Shown here: one piece after another, positions 56,026 through 64,000 of the stretch
Layout: every line of letters starts with the position of its first letter
Position numbering within the stretch: position 1 is the first letter of the stretch
Assembly (NCBI RefSeq): GCF_000378125.1
Contig: NZ_KB899241.1
Span: forward strand, 1,153,652-1,217,651
Direction of reading: 5' to 3'
Source: Rudaea cellulosilytica DSM 22992
GTDB taxonomy: Bacteria > Pseudomonadota > Gammaproteobacteria > Xanthomonadales > Rhodanobacteraceae
DNA length: 64,000 nt
The notes under the pieces: generated by a model
Told to the model about the DNA's origin: nothing
The model's database searches: none
Seen by the model: the letters and a program-made list of their open reading frames with translations, nothing else
Position numbers and translations under genes: made by a program

Positions 56026-56997
56026 TCAGTTGTGTTCGGGCAGGCCGCAGTACGCGGCGAGTTCGCGCAGCGCGGCGGCGTTGTTCACCGTCGTCGCATG
56101 GCTGCGCATGAAAGTTTCAACTTCGACGTGCTCCGGTACGCCAGTCTGTGCGCCGAGGCGCGTGGTCGCGAGCGCACCTGCGGCACTGGCGCGCGCAAGC
56201 GCGGTCGGCAGATCGAGGCCGGCGCCGAGCGCGGCAGTGAACGCGCCGCAGAATGTGTCGCCCGCGCCGGTCGTGTCGACCGGATCGACGCGATACGCGG
56301 CTTGCAGATGGAATTTGCCGCGCATGCGCGCGCAAGCGCCGCGCGCGCCTAGCGTGACGATCACGCAGGGCACGGAGAGATGCGTCAACGCCTCGGCGAT
56401 ATTGCCGTGAATACCGGTGATCGTCGCGAGTTCGCCTTCGTTGACAATCAGCACATCGAGCGCATCGAGCAGCGCGATCGGCAGTTCGCGCGCAGGCGCG
56501 CCATTGAGCACGACTTTCACTCCCACCGTGTGTGCCGCGATGGCATACGCCGTGACCGTGTCGATCGGCGTTTCGAGCTGCAGCAGCAAATGGCTCACGT
56601 TGGCGAGCGAAGGCAGATGCGTGGCGCGCAGTGTGTTGTTCGCGCCAGGCGCCACGGTGATCGCGTTCTCCGCATCGTCGGCAAGGCAGATGAACGCAGT
56701 ACCCGTGGCGATGCCGGGCATACGCACGATCAGCAATTCGACGCCGGCGCCGCGCAGCGACGCTTCGAGTTGTTGCGCGTACGGATCGTCGCCGAGCGCG
56801 AGCAGCATGCGTGTCGCCGCGCCGCCGGCGCGCGCGCAGGCGACGGCCTGGTTCGCGCCTTTGCCGCCGGGGAACGTCGCGAAGTCGCGCCCGAGCACGG
56901 TCTCGCCCGGCGCGGGCACGTGCGCTGCGCGCACGACAAAGTCGAGGTTGGCGGAACCGGCGACGAGGATGCCGCTCCGGGAAGATACGAGGCTCAT
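56026..56997 (-). CDS. Ribokinase-like sugar kinase (PfkB family)
   Basis: This 323-residue kinase has PfkB signatures ATFPGGKGANQAVACARAGG (N-terminus) and VDTTGAGDTFCGAFTAAL (catalytic Asp, near residue 250). It closely resembles ribokinase and probably phosphorylates a pentose released by the neighbouring glycosidases. It opens the rbsK/FGE-like/ThuA/GH127 operon. The TonB-dependent receptor lies upstream behind a terminator, so this operon has its own promoter in 56998-57068, where I see no clear consensus. Confidence 0.9.
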   Translation of the reverse strand: MSLVSSRSGILVAGSANLDFVVRAAHVPAPGETVLGRDFATFPGGKGANQAVACARAGGAATRMLLALGDDPYAQQLEASLRGAGVELLIVRMPGIATGTAFICLADDAENAITVAPGANNTLRATHLPSLANVSHLLLQLETPIDTVTAYAIAAHTVGVKVVLNGAPARELPIALLDALDVLIVNEGELATITGIHGNIAEALTHLSVPCVIVTLGARGACARMRGKFHLQAAYRVDPVDTTGAGDTFCGAFTAALGAGLDLPTALARASAAGALATTRLGAQTGVPEHVEVETFMRSHATTVNNAAALRELAAYCGLPEHN

Positions 56998-57068
56998 GCG
57001 ATCGATACCGGACGCTAGTTTCAGGATGGCCGGTCGATTCTATGCCGGATGCACCGCCCGGGAGGCGG

Positions 57069-57105
57069 AAAAAGAAACCGCCGCGGGTTGGAGGGGCCGC
57101 GGCGG
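57069..57105 (-). terminator. Rho-independent terminator after the TonB-dependent receptor
   Basis: On the minus strand a 9-bp all-GC stem (57105-57097 with 57086-57078) is followed by a TTTCTTTTT tract (57077-57069). It lies 53 bp after the receptor stop and before the ribokinase start. Confidence 0.8.
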
Positions 57106-57158
57106 CGGAACCATGCAGCATGAATGGAGGGCAATGCGCTGCATGGCGGGTGAAACAC

Positions 57159-59348
57159 TCAGAACGAGAATTTGTCGGTGATCGAGACGACGCGGCCGCG
57201 GCCGGCGAAGAAGTTCTGGAAACTGTCGACTTGGTTGAAGGCGAGGATGTATTGCCTATCGAGCAGGTTCTCGACACCGAGGGTCAGCTTGCCGAACTTG
57301 CGCGCGTCGTAGTTGATCTCGAGATCCCACAGGGTGTAGCCGCCGATATGCTCGGCCGCGCTCGTGCCCTGATTGAGATTACGTGACAGCAGCGTGGTCC
57401 CACCGAGCGTCGCGTTACCGTAGTCGGAGAAATTCCAGGTCAGCGAGGCACCGAGCTTGGCCGGCATCACGTCGGTCACACCCATGTGCTTGCTCAGCGG
57501 GCCGTTCGCGGTGAACACGGTGTAGCCCATCGCGCGTGAGTAGATCAAGGTTGCTTTCCAGTCGTCGGTGAAGCGGAAATCGCCTGAGAACTCGTAGCCT
57601 TTGATGTCGACCGGCGCGCGGTTCATGATGTAGTCGCCCGTGGTCGGATCGACCGAGAGCGATACGCCGAACTGCGATGTGGACTTGTACGCCGACGCCG
57701 AGAGTCCCGCGCGTTCGCCGCGCCAGTTGAAACCGACTTCCTCGTTGCGCACGATGATCGCCTGCAGGTCCTGCATCTGCGCGACCGATACGCCGGGCTT
57801 GTTGACGTTGCGCAGCGGAATGCCGGCGTTGGGCAGGGTGAAGCCCTTGCTCCACGAGGCGAACGCGGACCAGCCGTCGGCGAAGCGCCAGATCGCGCCG
57901 ACATTGGGCAAGTTGTTCTGGTAGTCGATCGTGCCGCCCTTGACCGCGACGCGATTGCGGTAATACGTCGTCGTGTAGTCGTTGACCTCGAGCTGGCCGT
58001 CCTCACGACGGATGCCGCCGACGATGGTCACCGGTCCGATGTCCCACGACAACTGCGCATACGGCGCCCAGCTCGTGTAGTCCATCGGCGGCACCCAGAG
58101 GCGGTTGGTGATCGCCAACTTCTGCTGGGCCACGTCCTCGACCCAATCGACGCCGGTATGCAGTTCGAGGCCGCTGACGCCGAACAGGTCGGGCCGCGTC
58201 CACGAGGTGCGCAGGCCCTTCTTTTGCGAATTGATTTCCGACTGGTCGATCAGCGTGCCGAGCGGGGCGATCAACGGGTCCTGCTTGTCGGGTGTCGCCT
58301 CGGGCAGGAAGCGCATCGCCTGGCTCGCCTTGTACACGTCCATCGCCAGCGCACCGCCGAAGAAGTCGTTGTTGAGGTACTTGAGCTGGGCCTGCCAGAA
58401 ATCGTTGAACGGCGTGTACGTGCCCGGATTGTGGCCGGGTACCGAGGTGTCGGTGATGCCCTTGCTGCGGTCGCCGAGCTGCTCGATGTAGTTGTCTTTG
58501 CCGTCGATCTTGAACTTGCTCAGAGTCAGTTGCACGCGCTGCGAGTTGCCCTCGCCGAAGTCGTAGCCGAACTTGCCGAAGAAGTTGTCCGAAGTCGTGT
58601 CGGCAAGCGAGCCGGACTGGTTCATGCCGATGCGCCGGCCGTTCGCGTCCCAGGTGATGCCGCGGTCGATATAGGAGCCGGCGAGATACATGTCGAAGTC
58701 GCCGCTCTTATGCGCCCAGTTCGCGCCGACCTTGTAGCCCGAAGAGTCGTCCTTGAACTGGGTCGAGTAGCGCATCGTCAGGTCGACCTGGTCGCCTTCC
58801 TTCTGCGCGCTCTTCGAGATGTAGTTGATGATGCCGCCGGCCGCGCCGATGCCTTCGGCTGCGGAAGGGCCGTTGATCACTTCGATGCGGTCGATGATGC
58901 CCATGTCGGTGAACGTGCCGTTGCGCGTGCCTTCGCGCAGCGGCGAACCCTGCGGGATGCCGTCGAACAGGCGCAACGGAATGCGCCCGCGCAGGTTCTC
59001 GCCGGTGTTGCTCATCGCCTGCGAGGATTCAGCATAGCCGGGCACGGTGCGTGAGAGTACGGCGGTGGCATCGTCGGTCAGTGCGAGCGTGCGGTCGACC
59101 TCAGCCCTGGTCACCACCACGATCGCGCCCGGAATCTTGTCTACGGCCTTCGCGCTGCGCGAGCCCGTGGTCACGGTGACGGTTTCGAGCTCCTGCTTGG
59201 GTTTGTCGTCCGGCGCGGTGCTCCCGGCCTGGGCTGGTTCGGTGGGCGCGTCTGCGCTGGCGATTGCGCTGGCGGCATCGTCGGCGTGTGCACTCGCGGC
59301 GGCCGCGAGCACGATGCAGCCGAGCGCGGCGGTAATGGGTCTGGTCAT
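57159..59348 (-). CDS. TonB-dependent outer-membrane receptor
   Basis: This 729-residue receptor has a signal peptide (TRPITAALGCIVLAAAASAHA), a Pro/Ala spacer, a TonB box-like ETVTVTTGSRS, the plug domain (residues about 60-170, with IDRIEVINGPSAAEGIGAAGGIINYISK) and a 22-strand barrel ending in an aromatic C-terminus (ITDKFSF). The ATG at 59348 has a GGGGAGA ribosome binding site. It probably imports the glycoside handled by the island. The ligand cannot be read from sequence; the FecA-like plug also fits siderophores. Confidence 0.9.
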   Translation of the reverse strand: MTRPITAALGCIVLAAAASAHADDAASAIASADAPTEPAQAGSTAPDDKPKQELETVTVTTGSRSAKAVDKIPGAIVVVTRAEVDRTLALTDDATAVLSRTVPGYAESSQAMSNTGENLRGRIPLRLFDGIPQGSPLREGTRNGTFTDMGIIDRIEVINGPSAAEGIGAAGGIINYISKSAQKEGDQVDLTMRYSTQFKDDSSGYKVGANWAHKSGDFDMYLAGSYIDRGITWDANGRRIGMNQSGSLADTTSDNFFGKFGYDFGEGNSQRVQLTLSKFKIDGKDNYIEQLGDRSKGITDTSVPGHNPGTYTPFNDFWQAQLKYLNNDFFGGALAMDVYKASQAMRFLPEATPDKQDPLIAPLGTLIDQSEINSQKKGLRTSWTRPDLFGVSGLELHTGVDWVEDVAQQKLAITNRLWVPPMDYTSWAPYAQLSWDIGPVTIVGGIRREDGQLEVNDYTTTYYRNRVAVKGGTIDYQNNLPNVGAIWRFADGWSAFASWSKGFTLPNAGIPLRNVNKPGVSVAQMQDLQAIIVRNEEVGFNWRGERAGLSASAYKSTSQFGVSLSVDPTTGDYIMNRAPVDIKGYEFSGDFRFTDDWKATLIYSRAMGYTVFTANGPLSKHMGVTDVMPAKLGASLTWNFSDYGNATLGGTTLLSRNLNQGTSAAEHIGGYTLWDLEINYDARKFGKLTLGVENLLDRQYILAFNQVDSFQNFFAGRGRVVSITDKFSF

Positions 59349-59527
59349 TTGGTTCTCCCCGATCGTTTCTAAGGTGGAGCCGCACGGCTCGGCTCCGCTG
59401 GCGTCCAAACCTGCCCGTCCGGGCCAGGCATTGCGCTGCGCGTCTCATTGCGGACGCTTTGAATGCAGCACTCGACGCTGGGAGCCTAGGCGCTCGCGCA
59501 GGGGAGAGGAATCGCCCGCGCCTATGT

Positions 59528-60412
59528 TCAGACTCTACTTTTTGTTGTCATCGCAGCGCGCGCTTCGGCGAGCAGCACGGTGACCAGGCGGATGCGCACG
59601 GTCGAACGCGACCAGACCGTGCCGATGCGGCGCGGTTCGCTCGGTTGCGGCAACGGCATGCGCACGAGCTGCAATCCTTCCGGCCACGGCTGCGCGTAGT
59701 CGGGCACGATCGACACGCCGAGGCCGCGGTCGACCATCACCGCGATCGCATTGAGCGCGTTCAGTTCGAAGCGCTCATGCGGCACGATGTCGTTTTCGCG
59801 CAGGTAGGCGTCGGCAAGGCGGCCGCCCCACTGATTGCGGTCGTAGCGGATCAGCGGCTCGTTCGCGAGCAATTCGTGCGGATCGCGGCCGGCATACTTT
59901 TTCGGTGCGATCAGCACGAGCGGCTCTTCGCGCAGCAGCTGCCAGTCGCAGGTTTTCGGCAGCGCGTACGGCGCCTGCAGCACGAGCGCTGCATCGAGTT
60001 CGCCGGCCTCCACGGCTCGGTACAACTCTGCCGAGTATCCCGGGCGGATGAACACGTTGATCTGCGGAAACTTCGCGACCATGCGCGCGAGGATGTCCGG
60101 CAGCATGCCGGCGAGCGCGGTCGGGCACGCGCCGAGGCGCAACTCGCCCGACACCGAACCGTCGTTGGCGATGCTGCGCAGGTCGGCGACGTCGCGCAGC
60201 AGTGCGCGTGCGCGGTCGAGGATGCGCGCGCCTTCCTCGGTCACGCTGACCGTGCGGCCGACGCGCGCGATCAGCGGTACGCCGAACTCGCGTTCGAGCG
60301 TGCGGATCTGCTGCGCGACTGCCGCCGGGGTAATGTCGAGCACGCGCGCCGCCGCTGCCATCGAGCCGCGCTCGACGACGTTGACGAAGGTGTGAAGGAA
60401 TTGGGTGTCCAT
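59528..60412 (-). CDS. LysR-family regulator of the island
   Basis: This 294-residue LysR protein has an HTH (SMAAAARVLDITPAAVAQQIRTLE) and an effector domain with LGACPTALAGMLPDIL and IVPDYAQPWPEGL. It lies between the receptor and symporter genes, all on the minus strand, and is the only regulator in the island, so it is the likely controller. The effector is unknown; the 179 bp down to the receptor start are large enough for a binding site, but I see no clear T-N11-A box. Confidence 0.88.
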   Translation of the reverse strand: MDTQFLHTFVNVVERGSMAAAARVLDITPAAVAQQIRTLEREFGVPLIARVGRTVSVTEEGARILDRARALLRDVADLRSIANDGSVSGELRLGACPTALAGMLPDILARMVAKFPQINVFIRPGYSAELYRAVEAGELDAALVLQAPYALPKTCDWQLLREEPLVLIAPKKYAGRDPHELLANEPLIRYDRNQWGGRLADAYLRENDIVPHERFELNALNAIAVMVDRGLGVSIVPDYAQPWPEGLQLVRMPLPQPSEPRRIGTVWSRSTVRIRLVTVLLAEARAAMTTKSRV

Positions 60413-60492
60413 CGCACTATCCTAACGTTGTTCGCGCCGCGCTCGCATTTGGCTTGCCATTACAGTTTTCAGCGGAATGACGAAAAAACACA

Positions 60493-62889
60493 TCAGTCGT
60501 CACGATAGATGGTCAACCCCGCGAGCGATCGCGTCGGCGCCGGGAACAGCAGACTCGCGAGATAGCCGATCACGATGCACAACATGATCGAGATCGCGAG
60601 GTAGAAATACGGATGCACGATCTTGAGCGACCAGATTCCCAAGGTCAGCAGCATGCTCGAGGCAATGCCGATCGCAACGCCTTGCCAGTTGGCGCGGCGC
60701 GTGAACATGCCGAGCGTGTACGCGCCGGCGAAGCCGCCGCCGAGCAGGCCGGCCAGTTCGATCGAAACGTCGAACAGCGAATGGATGTCGAAGCGCGAGA
60801 GCAGCAGTGCGATGCCGATGCCGACGAGGCCCGCGGCAACGGTCATGAGCTCGGCGAAGCGCACGCTCTTGCGCGGGTCGGGGTTCTTCACGAGCTTCTC
60901 GTAGAAGTCGACCGAGGCCAGCGTCGCGACTGAATTCATGATGCCCGACAGCGTCGCCATCGCTGCGGCGAAGATGCCGGCAATAATCAGACCGGTGACG
61001 CCGCTGGGTAATTCCGCGGCGATGAACAGCGGGAACGTCGCGTCGATCGGCAGCAGCGGGTTCATGCGCTCGGGATGTGTCTTGTAGAACACGAACAACG
61101 CGGTGCCGATCGTGTAGAAGACGAAGCCGCCGGGAATCATGATTGCGGCGAAGGCCCAGATCGAGCGACCGGCCTCCTTGTCGGACTTCGTCGACAGCAC
61201 ACGTTGCATCAGCACTTGGTCTTTCGGGAATGTGAGCACGACGTCGAACACGACGAGGAAGAGGAAACCCCATACCGTCGCGCGGGTCAGGTCGAAGCTG
61301 AAGTCGAACAGCTTGGTTTTGTGCTCGGCGAGTGCGGTCGTGACGAATTCGCCGAAACCGCCGTGCAGATGCCAGACGATGAAGCCGATCGCGAAGATCG
61401 CTCCGCCCATCTTCACGATCACCTGGACGAAGTCGGTCCAGATCACCGCCTTCATGCCGCCGAGCGCGGTGTAGATGATGGTGAAGCCGCCCATGAGCAG
61501 GATGCTCCAGGTCACGTCGATGCCGGTGATCGTCGCGATCGCGAGCGCGGGCAGGAACAGGATCACGCTCATGCGGCTGCCGAGCTGCATCGCGATGCAC
61601 AGCGCGCTCGCGAGCATGCGAATCGCCGGATGGAAGCGCGTTTCGAGGTAGGAAAACACGCTCATCAGGTCGAGCCGACGCAGCAGCGGCACGATAACGA
61701 TCGCGACGAAGACGAGACCGCATACCGCGATCAGGTTGTTCGTCATGTACGTCCAGTTGGTCTCGAACGCTTTCGCCGGAATCGCGATGAAGCTGATCGA
61801 GCTCGTGTTCGCCGCGTACAGGCTGACGCCGGCGGCCCAGAACGGGATGCTGCGGCCACCGACGAAGAATTCGGAGGTCGAGTTGTGCTTGTCGCGCAGG
61901 TAGAAGTACATGCCGATGCCGATCATCGCCGCGAGGTAGACGACGATGACGACCCAGTCCAGCCACTTGAGCAGCAGCTTGCCGGCCTCGATCTCGGCGT
62001 AGCCGAACGCGATCGCCCCGTCCGCGCCGCCCTGCGCCCAGAGCATGCCGTCGTTCCACGCGGTCGCACCACGCGCGTCAATCGTGCCCGCGTCGGCGAG
62101 CGTAGCCCAGGCGCCGGTGATCGTGTGGTAGCTGACCATCTTCGTCGTGCCCGCGACTTCGCGCACGAGATAGAGCACCGTGGCCTGGCCGATTGCGCGC
62201 GCGGAACCGGGAACGATCTTGCCGGGCGCGACGGAGAGATCCTGCCAGCCCTTGTCCGCCGACCAGCGCCAGAGGCGGTCGCCACCGTCACCGGCAACGG
62301 TGACGAATACGGCCGAAGTCTGCAGCGCGACCGAGTTTGCCGCGCCACCGGGGAACTCGGGCAGGGCCTGCCACTGCGGTTCCTTCGTCAGCGGCGAAAG
62401 TTGCAGCACGAAGGTCCTGCCGCCCGCGTCGGCTCCGGCGACGGCGAGTGCGTCGCCCTTGAGCGCGGCCTGAGCGCGAATCAGGGGAATTGGCAGAGGC
62501 GGCAACACGCTCGACTTCAATGCTCCGTTGTCTAGCGACCATTGCGTAACGCGATCGACGACGGCTGAATCAACAGATCCGGTCAACACGAACGTGCGCA
62601 TGCCGTCGCTTGTGACGCTGCGCGCAGCTGCGGACGCCGCCACATCGACTCGGTTCCAGGCTCTGCGTTCCGCATCGAGCACGAACACGCCTTGTTCGGC
62701 CACCGCGAGCGGCCGCGCATCGATCGAGGCAAGGCCGATCAGCGGGCCGGCATCGTTCAATGTGGGCAGCGTACCGGTCTTGACCGTAGTCAGGTTTTCC
62801 GCGCCCGCAGCGGCGGCGAATCCGAGCAGCAGAACGCCGACAGCGAGTTTTTGCGCGCCGGCAAGGATCGAACGAAACATCGGATTCAC
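60493..62889 (-). CDS. Sodium:solute symporter fused to N-terminal kelch/mutarotase-like propeller
   Basis: This 798-residue protein has a signal peptide and a periplasmic propeller (residues about 35-305) with kelch-type segments such as PPLPIPLIRAQAALKGDALAVAG. An SSS-family sodium symporter of 13-14 helices follows from about residue 310, with EFFVGGRSIPFWAAGVSLYAANTSS (sodium-site region). Similar fusions pair sugar mutarotase-type propellers with symporters. It probably imports the sugar delivered by the TonB-dependent receptor in a preferred anomeric form; this is inference. The ATG at 62889 lies 38 bp after the CoA-lyase stop. Confidence 0.85.
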   Translation of the reverse strand: MNPMFRSILAGAQKLAVGVLLLGFAAAAGAENLTTVKTGTLPTLNDAGPLIGLASIDARPLAVAEQGVFVLDAERRAWNRVDVAASAAARSVTSDGMRTFVLTGSVDSAVVDRVTQWSLDNGALKSSVLPPLPIPLIRAQAALKGDALAVAGADAGGRTFVLQLSPLTKEPQWQALPEFPGGAANSVALQTSAVFVTVAGDGGDRLWRWSADKGWQDLSVAPGKIVPGSARAIGQATVLYLVREVAGTTKMVSYHTITGAWATLADAGTIDARGATAWNDGMLWAQGGADGAIAFGYAEIEAGKLLLKWLDWVVIVVYLAAMIGIGMYFYLRDKHNSTSEFFVGGRSIPFWAAGVSLYAANTSSISFIAIPAKAFETNWTYMTNNLIAVCGLVFVAIVIVPLLRRLDLMSVFSYLETRFHPAIRMLASALCIAMQLGSRMSVILFLPALAIATITGIDVTWSILLMGGFTIIYTALGGMKAVIWTDFVQVIVKMGGAIFAIGFIVWHLHGGFGEFVTTALAEHKTKLFDFSFDLTRATVWGFLFLVVFDVVLTFPKDQVLMQRVLSTKSDKEAGRSIWAFAAIMIPGGFVFYTIGTALFVFYKTHPERMNPLLPIDATFPLFIAAELPSGVTGLIIAGIFAAAMATLSGIMNSVATLASVDFYEKLVKNPDPRKSVRFAELMTVAAGLVGIGIALLLSRFDIHSLFDVSIELAGLLGGGFAGAYTLGMFTRRANWQGVAIGIASSMLLTLGIWSLKIVHPYFYLAISIMLCIVIGYLASLLFPAPTRSLAGLTIYRDD

Positions 62890-62927
62890 TCAATTCCCCA
62901 TCTTGTTTTTCTTGGCGCTGATGCGCC

Positions 62928-63791
62928 TTATCGCTCGCCCGCCGCGGCGAGGATCGCCTCGGCGCGGCGCAGGAACGGCGCATCGATCATGCGCCCGTCG
63001 ACGGTGAAGGCGCCACGCCCCAGCGCGGCCGCTTCCCGCGCGGCGGCGACGACACGTTGCGCGAATTCGACCTCGTCGGTCGCGAGCGCGAATGCGGAGT
63101 TCGCCAGCACTACCTGTTTCGGGTGGATGCAGGTCTTGCCGATAAATCCCAGGCTACGCGCCATGCGTGCCTCGGCGAGGTAACCGGCCTCGTCGACGAC
63201 GTCGGCGCGCGCGCCGTCCAAGCACCAGACGCCGGCTTCGCCTGCGGCGAGACGCAGCGCGAACATCGCCGCATGCACATTGGCGGGATCGTAGCGATCG
63301 ATGCCGAGCGGCTCGAACAGGTCGCCGAGGCCGAGCTGCAGCCCGCGCACGCGCGGGTGCGCGGCGGCGATCTGCGCGGCGTGGCGCAAGCCCTTGGCGC
63401 TTTCGATATTGACCAGCAAACCGGCCGACGCCGACGCGTCGGACGATTCCATGTGCGCGATCGCCGCTGCCGCGGCACGCACCTCGTCCGCCGATTCGCA
63501 TTTGGGCAGGTTGATCAGATCGACGCAGGGCACGGCGAGCGCCTTGATGTCGTCGACGAAATGCGGCGTGCCCAGCGCGTTGACGCGCACGATGACGAGC
63601 TTGCCCGCCTCGCGCGCGGCGCCGGATTGTACGAATTCGGCGACTTGGCGGCGCGCGACCGCTTTGGCGTCTTCGGGCACGGCGTCTTCGAGATCGAAAG
63701 AGAGCGCGTCGGCCGCGCCGGTCGCACCTTTGGCGAAAAGCTCAGGGCGCGAGCCCGGCAGGAACAGTTTGCTGCGGATCAGTGGGGCCAT
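62928..63791 (-). CDS. HpcH/HpaI-type CoA-ester lyase (citrate-lyase beta-like)
   Basis: This 287-residue TIM-barrel protein has LFLPGSRPELFAK, the Mg site SFDLEDAVPED, LLVNIESAKGL and LQLGLGDLFEPLGI, as in malyl-CoA, citramalyl-CoA or citryl-CoA lyases. It would split a CoA thioester of a hydroxydicarboxylic acid. It begins the island transcript and could work with the CaiB-type transferase at the far end. The 209 bp upstream (63792-64000) holds no gene that I can see. Confidence 0.85.
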   Translation of the reverse strand: MAPLIRSKLFLPGSRPELFAKGATGAADALSFDLEDAVPEDAKAVARRQVAEFVQSGAAREAGKLVIVRVNALGTPHFVDDIKALAVPCVDLINLPKCESADEVRAAAAAIAHMESSDASASAGLLVNIESAKGLRHAAQIAAAHPRVRGLQLGLGDLFEPLGIDRYDPANVHAAMFALRLAAGEAGVWCLDGARADVVDEAGYLAEARMARSLGFIGKTCIHPKQVVLANSAFALATDEVEFAQRVVAAAREAAALGRGAFTVDGRMIDAPFLRRAEAILAAAGER

Positions 63792-64000
63792 GCGCGGCAG
63801 TGTGGGCGCGGGGGACGCGGAAAGGAATCAATGCCCGGATTTTCAGACGCAACTTTTCCTTGCGATTTCGCACTGCGACGGCGATTTGCCTGCAGCAAAT
63901 TCTCCCAGAACCCCGCCGTGTCCCGACCGCGCTTGCGAAGATCAGTTTACGCGCGACATGGTCGTCAAAACAGGCGTTTGCGCTGCATGGCCCGCGTTGC

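Noticed and set aside
63792-64000. A gene at the right end of the window
   Set aside because: I see no frame with a start, RBS and plausible composition. It may be the promoter region of the CoA-lyase or of a gene outside the window.

Overview
The window is a 64-kb piece of a high-GC gammaproteobacterial chromosome. The gene families and their order (LysM protein, dprA, topA and tsaC; def, fmt, rsmB and ntrY; polA beside a DUF2782 gene; PhoP/PhoQ with a PepSY partner) fit the order Lysobacterales (Xanthomonadales). A structured RNA downstream of polA resembles the Xanthomonas sRNA sX13 and supports this. A Rhodanobacteraceae-like member is my best guess, but the family cannot be fixed from sequence reading alone. 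Nearly all of the window is coding, and I see no rRNA, tRNA, CRISPR array, prophage or transposase.

Layout. 1-3.6 kb: two non-homologous NADP isocitrate dehydrogenases in tandem, the first cut by the window edge, separated by a small palindromic repeat element. 3.6-8.6 kb: a small orphan gene, a LysR regulator, the sX13-like sRNA, polA and a DUF2782 periplasmic protein. 8.7-15.6 kb (minus strand): an AMP-ligase, then a housekeeping run of LysM protein, DprA, topoisomerase I and TsaC. 15.8-27 kb (plus strand): def-fmt-rsmB-DUF4390-ntrY. A block of cell-envelope glycosyltransferases (one GT83-like, two GT9) then separates ntrY from ntrX. 27-37 kb: 3-hydroxybutyrate dehydrogenase with a patatin, a TPR protein, a pepsin-like protease, a GNAT, a three-domain glutaredoxin-rhodanese protein, an LpxH-like phosphoesterase, an SGNH hydrolase, an aminotransferase, a GT2-TPR protein and RsgA. 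37-44 kb: a LysR/MFS/aldo-keto reductase group, a DUF1704 putative metallopeptidase, an M20 amidohydrolase and a PEP-mutase-like enzyme. 44-48 kb: PepSY-phoP-phoQ, with phoP and phoQ split by a 222-bp palindromic element, and a DusA-type tRNA-dihydrouridine synthase.

47.9-63.8 kb is a long co-directional accessory island on the minus strand. In transcription order it holds a CoA-ester lyase, a propeller-fused sodium symporter, a LysR regulator, a TonB-dependent receptor, a ribokinase, a TIM-barrel/SUMF1-like fusion, a secreted ThuA/PQQ-propeller/cytochrome c fusion, a GH127-like glycosidase and a class III CoA-transferase. It looks like a glycoside uptake-and-breakdown locus: receptor and symporter for import, an oxidoreductase and glycosidases for cleavage, ribokinase for phosphorylation, and CoA enzymes for acid products. 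The substrate is unknown. This is the best candidate for an undescribed system in the window.

At least two, possibly four, copies or remnants of one palindromic repeat family (2052-2189, 45454-45675, 10056-10100 and near 21292) sit at gene junctions and appear to have remodelled operons.
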